Shown here: positions 19,987 through 28,227 of the stretch, one piece after another
How the letters are laid out: each line of letters begins with the position of its first letter
Numbering within the stretch: the stretch's first letter is position 1
Source: an uncultured Clostridium sp.
GTDB lineage: Bacteria; Bacillota; Clostridia; TANB77; CAG-508
Assembly (NCBI GenBank): GCA_948470605.1
Contig: CAOKPI010000013.1
Coordinates: 1 to 43,765, forward strand
Direction of reading: 5' to 3'
DNA length: 43,765 nt
Notes under the pieces: model-generated
The model's input: the letters and a program-made list of their open reading frames with translations, nothing else
Databases searched by the model: none
What the model was told of the DNA's origin: nothing
Program-made: the position numbers and the translations under genes

Positions 19987-20419
19987 CTCCTGTTTCTTTT
20001 TTTATTTCTTCTTTTAATTCTTTTTCTCTTTCTGTTTCCACATTTTTAGTATCTTTTGTGGATTGTTTAGATGGCTTAACACCTTTCTCTTGTAAGTTTT
20101 GATACTTATTCCAATTTTTAATTTTATAGCCATATTCATCTTGAATTATCATGCTATATTCCTGAAAAATATCGAGTGCTATTCTGATACTTTCCTGATT
20201 TCTACTCATATGATGCGCTAGTGTTTCTATGGTAAAAAACTTATTTTCACTAATTTTTAAATAGCCTCCAGATTCACAATTTGCTGCTATGGCTAAACAA
20301 TGAATAAAAATTACAATAAGTCTATCGCCATCTTTTCTTCTTTTAATTTGTTTGATTTTTTCATTGTCAAAAAAGTTGTTGTAAAACTTAAACCAATATC
20401 TTCTACCTCCTTTCGCCAA
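19937..20419 (-). CDS. Phage replisome organizer N-terminal domain protein
   Basis: RYWFKFYNNFFDNEKIKQIKRRKDGDRLIVIFIHCLAIAANCESGGYLKISE is a hallmark of the family. Confidence 0.92.
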   Translation of the reverse strand: MAKGGRRYWFKFYNNFFDNEKIKQIKRRKDGDRLIVIFIHCLAIAANCESGGYLKISENKFFTIETLAHHMSRNQESIRIALDIFQEYSMIIQDEYGYKIKNWNKYQNLQEKGVKPSKQSTKDTKNVETEREKELKEEIKKETGGEKNTSESPRQFKNFI

Positions 20420-20446
20420 ATCAAATCACTCCTTTTCTGCTTTTTT

Positions 20447-20701
20447 CTAAAAGTTTGACCAATCATATTTGATCTTTTCTTTTTTTGGTTCTTCTAGACT
20501 GTCTTGTATATACTTGTCTAGAATTTCTTTTGTAAATAATGTTTTAGATTCGATTTTGTAATAGGGTATTTTCTTTTCTCTTACTAGCTTTCTAATTAAC
20601 CAATATGAAATACCTAAATATTGTGCTGCTTCTGTAGAATCTAAAACTCTTTTGGCACCTGCTTTTTCTTCAGGTAGATTTTCTAAATTCTCATTTTTCA
20701 T
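20447..20701 (-). CDS. Excisionase-family DNA-binding protein (HTH_17)
   Basis: RVLDSTEAAQYLGISYWLIRKLVREKKIPYYKIESKTLFTKEILDKYI. Confidence 0.9.
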   Translation of the reverse strand: MKNENLENLPEEKAGAKRVLDSTEAAQYLGISYWLIRKLVREKKIPYYKIESKTLFTKEILDKYIQDSLEEPKKEKIKYDWSNF

Positions 20702-20878
20702 ACAATTTCACCTCCTATTAATTGTTTAAAATAAAAACATTGCTGTTTTATTTTAAAACATTTTATTTGTATTTTTGTTTTTTGTCAATACATTTTTAAA
20801 ATATTTTTGTTTTTATTGTTTACAAATTAAATTTATTGTTTTATAATGTATTTATCAAAATATAATGGAGAGTTTACA

Positions 20879-21883
20879 ATGAATATTAGTTTTAGTGAAA
20901 AATTAAAGCAATTAAGAAAAAATAAAGGTGTTACACAACAAGCATTAGCCAATGCAATTAATGAAAAAAGATCTAGTATTGCTAATTATGAGTCCAATAA
21001 TGCTATGCCAGGATTTGAAATATTAAATAAACTATCTAACTATTTTAATGTTCCTGTTGGTTATTTAACTGGAAAAACAAATTCTTTAGTTAGTGAATAT
21101 GACTTTAAAAGTTTAGAAGATTATATTAATATAATCCCATATCAAAAGCCTTTATGGATTAGAATTAAAAATCCTATTGGATATAAATCTTTTGATGGAT
21201 ATGAGGTTTATGCTCCAAATGAGAAATCTAAAATAGAATTTTTTAATCCTTTAGAACAAAAGAAAAAAAATAAAAGTTCTAGAATATATTTAGAATTTTT
21301 GTCAGCTAATTCTAATTATGCAGAAGGTAGGAATGATTTATATAAATCTTTTTACAATTTTGCATGTAATTATGGATTTTTAGGTGAAATATTTAGTAAT
21401 ACAGATTCTAGGCTAAATGAAAACTTTACAATGTTTAAACCATTTGAAATAGGTATTATTGAATCAGATTTTTATAATGCTGCATTATTCCAATATGACC
21501 TACTTTATAAAAATATTGAATATCCTTATAAAGAAAAATATAAATCTATATTAGAGAACTATAATATTACTGGATATTTTGAACCAATTAACAGTTATTT
21601 AGAATTATTTAATGAAATGAGTAGATTTATAATAACTTTATCTGAAGATAATACATTACTTGACTCTATACTAGAACAAATATCTTATAGAACTGGCGGT
21701 ATAAGAAAAAGATTTGTAAAAACTGATTCAGGCGAAATAGTAGAAAGCATTGGCTATAAATCCTTAGTATCATTAATGTATTATGAATTATTTTTGGACA
21801 TTAAAAATGGCAATATCCCTAAATATTGTTCTGAATGTCATAAATTTTACTTGCCAGATAGTAAACATATCTGTAAAAAATGA
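20879..21883 (+). CDS. XRE-family repressor of element B
   Basis: Start at internal ATG 20879 (MNISFSEKLKQLRKNKGVTQQALANAINEKRSSIANYESNNAMPG); divergent from xis. Confidence 0.88.
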   Translation: MNISFSEKLKQLRKNKGVTQQALANAINEKRSSIANYESNNAMPGFEILNKLSNYFNVPVGYLTGKTNSLVSEYDFKSLEDYINIIPYQKPLWIRIKNPIGYKSFDGYEVYAPNEKSKIEFFNPLEQKKKNKSSRIYLEFLSANSNYAEGRNDLYKSFYNFACNYGFLGEIFSNTDSRLNENFTMFKPFEIGIIESDFYNAALFQYDLLYKNIEYPYKEKYKSILENYNITGYFEPINSYLELFNEMSRFIITLSEDNTLLDSILEQISYRTGGIRKRFVKTDSGEIVESIGYKSLVSLMYYELFLDIKNGNIPKYCSECHKFYLPDSKHICKK

Positions 21884-21897
21884 AAGAAGGTTATTTT

Positions 21898-22248
21898 ATG
21901 CAGTATTCAATGAAGCTATTAGATGAAATCATTACTGTAAAAATAGATAGGCCAATGGGAAGTAGACATCCGAATTATGGATTTATATATCCTATTAACT
22001 ATGGATATATACCAAATACAATAAGTGGTGATGGTGAAGAATTGGATTGTTACATTTTAGGTGTATTTGAGCCTTTGGAAACTTTTACTGGCAAATGTAT
22101 AGCAATTATTCATCGTATAAATGATGACGATGACAAACTAATTATAGTACCAGAAAATAAATCTTTTTCTGATATTGAAATAAGAGTTTTGACAGATTTT
22201 CAAGAACAATATTTTGAAAGTATTATTATAAGATCTGATAATACATAA
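21898..22248 (+). CDS. Inorganic pyrophosphatase-like small protein
   Basis: RPMGSRHPNYGFIYPINYGYIPNTISGDGEELDCYILGVFEPL matches family I PPase-like core; short (~116 aa). Confidence 0.75.
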   Translation: MQYSMKLLDEIITVKIDRPMGSRHPNYGFIYPINYGYIPNTISGDGEELDCYILGVFEPLETFTGKCIAIIHRINDDDDKLIIVPENKSFSDIEIRVLTDFQEQYFESIIIRSDNT

Positions 22249-22346
22249 ATTGAAACAAAAATATTTCAGAATTATTTGTAATTAATTATTTTAAAATTTT
22301 ATTGGCTCTAAGTTTCCTACCAAATATGAAAGGAGGTGATGCACGT

Positions 22347-23534
22347 GTGGTAGGAAACATCGAAAAAAGAGGAGAGAATTCATACAGGCTAAGAGTATCT
22401 GGAGGCTACACTGGAGAAGGCAAAAGAATCATTTACAAAAAGACAGTCCAAGCCAAAAACAAAACAGAAGCCGAAAAAGAACTAGCACTCTTTATATCAG
22501 AAATAGAAACAGGACAAGCCCTATCAGCAAAGAAAATGCGTTTTAGAGATTATGCTGACTTTTGGATTAACAATTATGCCATTCCAAATTTATCTCCAAA
22601 AACGTACGAACGATATAAAAGTATGCTAAAAGCTAGAATTCTCCCTTATCTCGGCAATATGTATCTAGACAAAATTCAACCAATGCAATTAATGTACCTA
22701 TATCAAGAGCTAACAGAATCAACCTACACTAGAAAAAACATAACCCATAAACTATCTTCTAAAACAGTATTAGAACACCATAGAGTATTACATTCTATGT
22801 TACAGCAAGCAGTTTATTGGCAAATGATACCTTATAATCCAGCATCTAGAGTACGACCACCTAAGGCTAAAAAACCTAATATTAACTTTTATGATGATGC
22901 TCAAACGATTGCATTAATTAAGGCATTGGAAGGCGAAGAATTGAAATTTCGAGTTATCATTCTTCTAACAATTTTTACTGGATTAAGGCGTGGAGAAGTG
23001 TTAGGACTAGAATGGCAAGACATTGATTTCAAAAATTCTTCTCTAGCAGTTAGGCAAGCAAGCCAATATGTTTCTGCTATTGGGATTTATACCAAAGATC
23101 CGAAAACAGAAACATCAAACAGGATGATTAGTATTCCTGAATCAATTATTAAATTACTAAAAGAGTACAAAAGAAAACAACTAGAAGCTAGACTTCGTTT
23201 GGGAGACAAATGGATTGAAACAAATCGTTTATTTGTTCAATGGAATGGTAGTCCAATGCACCCAGACACAATTACCAAATGGTTTAGGCAGTTCCTAGAA
23301 GATAAAAACTTGCCACATATTACATTTCATGGCTTACGCCATACACATGCAACTTTGTTAATTTCACAAGGTTTGGATGTTCGAACGGTTAGTAATCGAT
23401 TAGGACATGCACAAACATCTACAACTTTAAATATCTATGCCCATGCTTTTGCGAAAATGGACAGAGAGGCATCAGATAAACTTGATAATCTTCTTTATCG
23501 AGAAGATACAAAAAAATATTTTAAAGCCAATTAG
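22347..23534 (+). CDS. Tyrosine integrase of element B
   Basis: TGLRRGEVLGLEWQDI, HGLRHTHATLLISQG, LGHAQTSTTLNIYAHA; GTG start preceded by AAAGGAGGTGAT. Confidence 0.96.
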   Translation: MVGNIEKRGENSYRLRVSGGYTGEGKRIIYKKTVQAKNKTEAEKELALFISEIETGQALSAKKMRFRDYADFWINNYAIPNLSPKTYERYKSMLKARILPYLGNMYLDKIQPMQLMYLYQELTESTYTRKNITHKLSSKTVLEHHRVLHSMLQQAVYWQMIPYNPASRVRPPKAKKPNINFYDDAQTIALIKALEGEELKFRVIILLTIFTGLRRGEVLGLEWQDIDFKNSSLAVRQASQYVSAIGIYTKDPKTETSNRMISIPESIIKLLKEYKRKQLEARLRLGDKWIETNRLFVQWNGSPMHPDTITKWFRQFLEDKNLPHITFHGLRHTHATLLISQGLDVRTVSNRLGHAQTSTTLNIYAHAFAKMDREASDKLDNLLYREDTKKYFKAN

Positions 23535-23622
23535 AGGCTTATCATATAAATTTACAAATAGAAATGAAAGGATAAAATTCAATGAATAAAATACGATACA
23601 AAAAAGAAGAAATCAAGACAGC

Positions 23623-23669
23623 ATAGTTTCTGCTTAGCTAGGCATTAAATTATCATAAGCAGAAACTAT
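23623..23669 (+). terminator. Stem-loop after integrase B
   Basis: atagtttctgctta - 19-nt loop - taagcagaaactat, perfect 14-bp stem. Confidence 0.6.
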
Positions 23670-23840
23670 TTGTATATTTTAGAATTTTAATCAAATATAT
23701 TTTAATATCGAAAATTCAAAGTTTACCAAAAAACTTTTTTACATAGATTTGTGCCCATAACGTGCCCAATATTTTTTATGTAACTTGTTATAGGCAAAAA
23801 TAAAAGAGTCTGCAATCTCTTGCGACTCTAGTAAAATTCT

Positions 23841-23885
23841 TGGTTGCGGGAGATGGACTCGAACCATCGACCTTCGGGTTATGAG
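23841..23885 (-). other. att site 2: duplicated tRNA-fMet 3' fragment
   Basis: tggttgcgggagatggactcgaaccatcgaccttcgggttatgag. Confidence 0.93.
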
Positions 23886-24090
23886 TGCATTTTAACACTT
23901 ATTTTAAAATATCATAAAGTATTTTAAAGTATTGTAATATCAACCTTTCGTGGCTTTTTGTTGTTTTGAAATATCTTGCGATATTTTAACTTTTTTTAAC
24001 TTTCATCACTTTTTCGTCACCAACCCGTCACTAGGTTTTTATTTAAAATTAAGCACTAAATAGATATTTTCAAGAATACTTTTTTTAAAT

Positions 24091-24194
24091 TTGACATATA
24101 ATAAAAATGTATGCTATAATAGTTATAGCTTAAGCATTAGTAAGATTAGGAACAAAACATTAAAACCCTCGTAGGTGGAACTACGAGGGGTTTT
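24091..24194 (+). ncRNA. Putative antisense RNA (RNAII-like antitoxin) of type I TA, with promoter
   Basis: TTGACA (24091) - 18 bp - TATAAT (24115), ~70-nt transcript ending at hairpin 24162..24194; contains TTAGTAAGATT/TAGGAACA repeats copied from the toxin start region. Confidence 0.65.
24162..24194. terminator. Shared bidirectional terminator hairpin of toxin and antisense RNA
   Basis: aaaaccctcgtag-gtggaa-ctacgaggggtttt. Confidence 0.8.
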
Positions 24195-24195
24195 G

Positions 24196-24288
24196 CTATT
24201 TATGTAAGTTTTCGATTATTTCTATTACTAGAATAACCACATCAATTACAATAGCAAATATCTTTAGTAAGATTTTTGCTAGGAACAT
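24196..24288 (-). CDS. Putative type I toxin, 30-aa hydrophobic peptide MFLAKILLKIFAIVIDVVILVIEIIENLHK
   Basis: GGAGG RBS at 24298..24302, ATG at 24288; promoter TTTACA-17-TATAAT on minus strand (24365..24337); not in ORF track (<60 aa). Confidence 0.65.
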   Translation of the reverse strand: MFLAKILLKIFAIVIDVVILVIEIIENLHK

Positions 24289-24384
24289 TATGTTTTGCCT
24301 CCTTTCTTCAAGATTTCCTTGAATAAGGATAGGCTTATTATATATTAATTCATTTTACTTGTAAAGAAATATTTTTGTCATGTA

Positions 24385-24633
24385 TTATTTATTATCTTTT
24401 TCATCTATAACATTTACAAATACTGGCGAATTAAAAAAGTCTCTTAATTCAATATCAAATGCTTCACATACATGTAACAATGTAGAAATTCTTGGATCGT
24501 GTGTCTCTTTATTCATAAATGATAACAATGTTGTATGTGTCAATCCTGCTAATGTAGAAACCTTGTTTATTGTTATATTATTTTTATCTGCTAACTCATT
24601 TATTCTTATTCTAATAGCATTTTCTAATTTCAT
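24385..24633 (-). CDS. Small XRE-family regulator (copy 1)
   Basis: KLENAIRIRINELADKNNITINKVSTLAGLTHTTLLSFMNKETHDPRISTLLHVCEAFDIELRDFF. Confidence 0.88.
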   Translation of the reverse strand: MKLENAIRIRINELADKNNITINKVSTLAGLTHTTLLSFMNKETHDPRISTLLHVCEAFDIELRDFFNSPVFVNVIDEKDNK

Positions 24634-24643
24634 TTTGCACCTC

Positions 24644-24886
24644 TTATTCCGATTTTACTTCATTAAAAAGATTATCTTTGAAAAATTCGTTTAACGATAT
24701 ATCAAAAGCCTCACATATATGTAATAATGTTGAGATTCTTGGAACATGTGTTTCTTCGTTCATAAACGACAATAATGTTGTATGTGGTAATCCAGATAAT
24801 GTTGATACTTTATTAATTGTTATATTTCTTTCCTCTGCTAGATTTATAATTCTCTTTCTAATTGCTTTTTCCAGTGTTAACATCAC
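24644..24886 (-). CDS. Small XRE-family regulator (copy 2, tandem paralog)
   Basis: TLEKAIRKRIINLAEERNITINKVSTLSGLPHTTLLSFMNEETHVPRISTLLHICEAFDISLNEFF. Confidence 0.88.
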   Translation of the reverse strand: MMLTLEKAIRKRIINLAEERNITINKVSTLSGLPHTTLLSFMNEETHVPRISTLLHICEAFDISLNEFFKDNLFNEVKSE

Positions 24887-24955
24887 TTATCCCCCTTTTT
24901 AGTTAGTGTAGCAAAAGTGAAAGAATAATGACGTCGGTATTTTTACGTAAAACTA

Positions 24956-24985
24956 TTGACAATTAGAATTTTAACATTGTATAAT
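24956..24985 (+). promoter_or_regulatory. Sigma-A type promoter flanked by direct repeats GAATAATGACGT
   Basis: TTGACA-18-TATAAT; repeats at 24923..24934 and 25000..25011. Confidence 0.7.
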
Positions 24986-25044
24986 AGATATTGAAGTCGG
25001 AATAATGACGTTGTAAAATAATAAAATTACAAGGAGGGAAAGAA

Positions 25045-25197
25045 ATGTTTTCTAATAATGTAATGCAATTTATTCTTTTTCTTAATAATTTGCCAACAGA
25101 AATTCATCAACAAATAATAGTATTCTTACAATTATTCGTTATTCTTGCTGAAATATTATCATTTTTCTATATTAGGCATATAACTAAAGATTATTAG
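25045..25197 (+). CDS. 50-aa putative small membrane protein
   Basis: AAGGAGG RBS; MFSNNVMQFILFLNNLPTEIHQQIIVFLQLFVILAEILSFFYIRHITKDY; below ORF-track length cutoff. Confidence 0.65.
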   Translation: MFSNNVMQFILFLNNLPTEIHQQIIVFLQLFVILAEILSFFYIRHITKDY

Positions 25198-25210
25198 AAA
25201 ACCAAAAGTT

Positions 25211-25855
25211 ATGGAAGAATTTTTTAAACAACCAATACTAGAAAGGTTATATGATTCTTTAAGTGTAGAATTTGAAGAAATCCTATTAAATGATACAAAT
25301 GAAAATAAAAAATATCATGACATTACAAGGGAAGAAGAAAAATTATATAATATGCTTAAACAAATAGTAGGAAATGATAAAGATAAATTAAGTAACTTAA
25401 TGAATGTCATAACCGAAATAGAAGATTATTGCTGTAAAGAAACTGAATATTGGAATAAAAAATATTTCAAATTAGGCTTTACTTATATGGTATCATTAGG
25501 AAATCACAAAAATTTTACAAAATCAGAAAAAGATAAATTTTCTTTACAAGTTCATAATTTCTTAGATAATATTAGAATTAAAGAAATTGATAAAAACAAA
25601 AAAGCATTAATTGCAGATTTTATCAAAGGTTTAGAAAACGGAACAGAAAAACAAAAAAGAAGATTTCTAATGTACTATAACTTAATGCCTAATAGTAACA
25701 ATAATAATTTGAATTATTCCGATATTGCTAAAATGGAAAGCTGTAGTATTAGTGCAATAAAAACATCTATTATTAGCATGATTTCACATTTAGTTAGGCT
25801 TGAAGATAGTCAAAAATCACTTTTTCTTGCCATTATGAATAAAATTGATATATAA
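25211..25855 (+). CDS. Hypothetical protein with C-terminal HTH-like segment
   Basis: NYSDIAKMESCSISAIKTSIISMISHLVRL resembles sigma region-4-type HTH; N-terminal part has CKETEYWNKKYFKLGF. Confidence 0.65.
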   Translation: MEEFFKQPILERLYDSLSVEFEEILLNDTNENKKYHDITREEEKLYNMLKQIVGNDKDKLSNLMNVITEIEDYCCKETEYWNKKYFKLGFTYMVSLGNHKNFTKSEKDKFSLQVHNFLDNIRIKEIDKNKKALIADFIKGLENGTEKQKRRFLMYYNLMPNSNNNNLNYSDIAKMESCSISAIKTSIISMISHLVRLEDSQKSLFLAIMNKIDI

Positions 25856-26027
25856 ATATAGTTTATCTGTATTTTTAATGATTAAATCTTTTTAGTCAAT
25901 AACTTACATTACTTTAATGTAAAACTTTTTAATTATCGTGCTTTTAGATATTTTTAAGATAAGAAAATTGATTTTATACAACTTCAATGACAAAAAATAT
26001 TTAATTTATAAAATTATTCTAAAATCA

Positions 26028-26057
26028 TTGACATTTTTATACCTTTTAAGGTATAAT
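26028..26057 (+). promoter_or_regulatory. higBA promoter with embedded palindrome
   Basis: TTGACA-18-TATAAT with ATACCTT-tt-AAGGTAT between the elements. Confidence 0.75.
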
Positions 26058-26089
26058 ATAAGTATAATAATAAAGGAGCTATAAAATTA

Positions 26090-26449
26090 ATGTTTGATAT
26101 TGAATTTTATGAAGATAGAAACGGAAAAAGTGATATCTATGAATATATACAACAATTAAATAAAAATAAAAGCAAGGAAAATAGGCAAAAGTTAAAAAAG
26201 ATAAATATGTATATCGATTTATTATCTGAATGTGGTTTAACACTTACCGAGCCATATATTAAAAAACTAGACAAAGAAATATGGGAACTAAGACCTTTAA
26301 GAGATAGAATATTATTTGCTAGTTGGTGCAATAATAAATTTGTATTATTGAGTGTTTTTATGAAGCAAACACAAAAAACACCAAAAAGTGAAATTGATAA
26401 AGCTAAAAGATTGTTAGAAGATTATAAAAAAAGGAGGGATGAGAAATGA
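26090..26449 (+). CDS. higB: HigB/RelE-like toxin (Gp49-like)
   Basis: IEFYEDRNGKSDIYEYIQQL...KKLDKEIWELRPLRDRILFASWCNNKFVLLSVFMKQTQKTPKSEIDKAK. Confidence 0.9.
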   Translation: MFDIEFYEDRNGKSDIYEYIQQLNKNKSKENRQKLKKINMYIDLLSECGLTLTEPYIKKLDKEIWELRPLRDRILFASWCNNKFVLLSVFMKQTQKTPKSEIDKAKRLLEDYKKRRDEK

Positions 26450-26748
26450 GTAAATTTAAAAACTGGAACGATGTAAAAAAAGAACTAGATTTTACACCTG
26501 AAGAAATAGAAGAAATGGAATTAGAAAAACAAATTATAAAAGCAACTATTGAAGCAAGAAAGAAAGCTAATCTAACTCAAAAAGAGTTAAGTGAAAAAAG
26601 TGGTATAATTCAACCTTCTATTGCAAAAATTGAAAGTTTTGTACGTACCCCTCAATATACAACGTTAATGAAACTACTTTATCCTATGGGCTATACTTTA
26701 AAAGTTGTTCCTTTAAACGAAAACAAAGAAACAGTAGAACAAAAATAA
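26446..26748 (+). CDS. higA: HigA-like XRE antitoxin
   Basis: ATGA overlap with toxin; ARKKANLTQKELSEKSGIIQPSIAKIESFVRTPQYTTLMKLLYPMGYTLKV. Confidence 0.9.
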   Translation: MSKFKNWNDVKKELDFTPEEIEEMELEKQIIKATIEARKKANLTQKELSEKSGIIQPSIAKIESFVRTPQYTTLMKLLYPMGYTLKVVPLNENKETVEQK

Positions 26749-26765
26749 TATATGAATCAATTATC

Positions 26766-26790
26766 GAACTAGCAACAGCTAGTTCCTTTT
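26766..26790 (+). terminator. Terminator after higBA
   Basis: gaactagc-aaca-gctagttc followed by cttttta. Confidence 0.8.
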
Positions 26791-26886
26791 TATAGTATGC
26801 AAAAAATACTTTTTATGGATTTCTCAAAATTCATATCGTTTTTAAGAAATTAACAAGAAAATATTCATTCAATAGAACTTGGCAAT

Positions 26887-26915
26887 GACATAGTCTTTCA
26901 AACTATGTCTTTTTC
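26887..26915 (+). terminator. Rho-independent-type hairpin in intergenic region
   Basis: gacatagt-ctttcaa-actatgtc followed by ttttt. Confidence 0.7.
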
Positions 26916-27227
26916 TCCACTCACAAAACTATGAAATATCTAATTTTGAAATCCTTGATATACAAGTGTTACAGTGCTATTTCATTAGTACGCAAAAGTA
27001 TGGAATTTACTTCTCTATTTTTAGTGTAAAATTTCATACTTTTTGGTACAGATTTTTTATCAATATATAATGTATTTGAAATTCAATTTTGTAAATTTTT
27101 CTAGCTTCACTCTAGGTTCAATTATATTTTTATATAACAAAATAAATTAAGGGAATTTCTTTGCAATAAACATTCTACTCCATTGTCTTAAAATTTTTTA
27201 AAGACTTTTTATAATCCCCATACTTGT

Positions 27228-27667
27228 TTTTATAGTGTCAGAAAATTAAAAATATTCTTCGTCATTATCGTGTCAGAAAACTATCTACTTTTATCTTTTC
27301 TCTCGCATTCTACTCAAGTTAAATTCTATCTATCTTCATACAAATACATATTTGTTTTGTTAGGACAAACATACATATAGAAAAAATCAAGTTTTAAAAA
27401 CGATATTAATATAATCTTTTTAAGGAGTCAGAAAAGTCCGAATGTTTTTTTAGATTCGGAAAACTTGGCATACTTCTTCAATGTTTTTGCCTCTTTTTTA
27501 TCGTGTTAAAAAACTATTAAATTTAATACTGTTTTTCTACCTTTTTAATAACTTTTTAATCTCGAAATATTGACCCCTTTTTTAACTCTTTTGTAACCTT
27601 TTTTAATATCAGAATATTGCCTATTTATTGCCCTTTTATTGCTTTTTTATAGTGGGAAAAAATTAAC
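27228..27667. repeat. Degenerate iteron-like repeats (about five copies)
   Basis: ttttatagtgtcagaaaattaa (27228), attatcgtgtcagaaaactatc (27264), aaggagtcagaaaagtc (27422), tttatcgtgttaaaaaactatt (27497), ttttatagtgggaaaaaattaa (27645). Confidence 0.5.
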
Positions 27668-27972
27668 TACACCCCTCACGTATATACCTTATGTATTTTA
27701 TGAATGTTATTACACCGTTCTTTTTCGTTAATATATTTTTAGATATTATGGGGGGCTCGGCTTCCTCACGAATTTATTTTATTTGTATTGAATAAAGAAG
27801 CGGTTTTTTTCCGCTTCTTCAATTAAATTATATTTAATTGATTTCTATCTTACTTGATAGCCTTTATATGTATTTTTAAGCCCTTAACATTTCAAGTAAT
27901 GAAATGTTACATCTTATCAATTTCCTTATCTTAAAAATATCGTTTAATGACTATTTTACTATGCTATTTCTA

Positions 27973-28227
27973 TTATTTCATATTTCCTATTAATGTTGGT
28001 CTCGATAGTATAGAAGTAATGCTTTTTCTATTTTCAAATGGAATAACCCAATTAGCACCACTTATCTTTTTATCTGTATAATATTTCTTTGTTGGTTCTC
28101 CTATCTTTTTAACGATTCTTTCATGTACTGCTTTTCTACTTGTATACAATGATATTTCCTTTTTGTAGTAATCTATATTGATAATTGTTTCTTGTTCGTC
28201 ATAATCTGTATTATAAAATTTATTCAT
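27973..28227 (-). CDS. Hypothetical protein
   Basis: MNKFYNTDYDEQETIINIDYYKKEISLYTSRKAVHERIVKKIGEPTKKYYTDKKISGANWVIPFENRK. Confidence 0.65.
   Translation of the reverse strand: MNKFYNTDYDEQETIINIDYYKKEISLYTSRKAVHERIVKKIGEPTKKYYTDKKISGANWVIPFENRKSITSILSRPTLIGNMK

Larger units (their letters stand above)
6321..23840. mobile_element. Integrative element B (PICI-like satellite/IME) with type I R-M cargo
   Basis: Bounded by att1 and att2; integrase adjacent to att2; XRE repressor divergent from xis/replication genes; GTGCCCA(A) motifs at both ends. Confidence 0.82.

Noticed and set aside
6276-23885. att1 and att2 as additional complete tRNA genes
   Set aside because: Only the 3' ~45 nt are present; sequence past the anticodon diverges completely, so they are integration scars, not tRNAs.
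24380-24902. Plus-strand ORFs 24380..24694 and 24678..24902
   Set aside because: Antisense to the two tandem XRE genes, which show clear HTH homology to each other.
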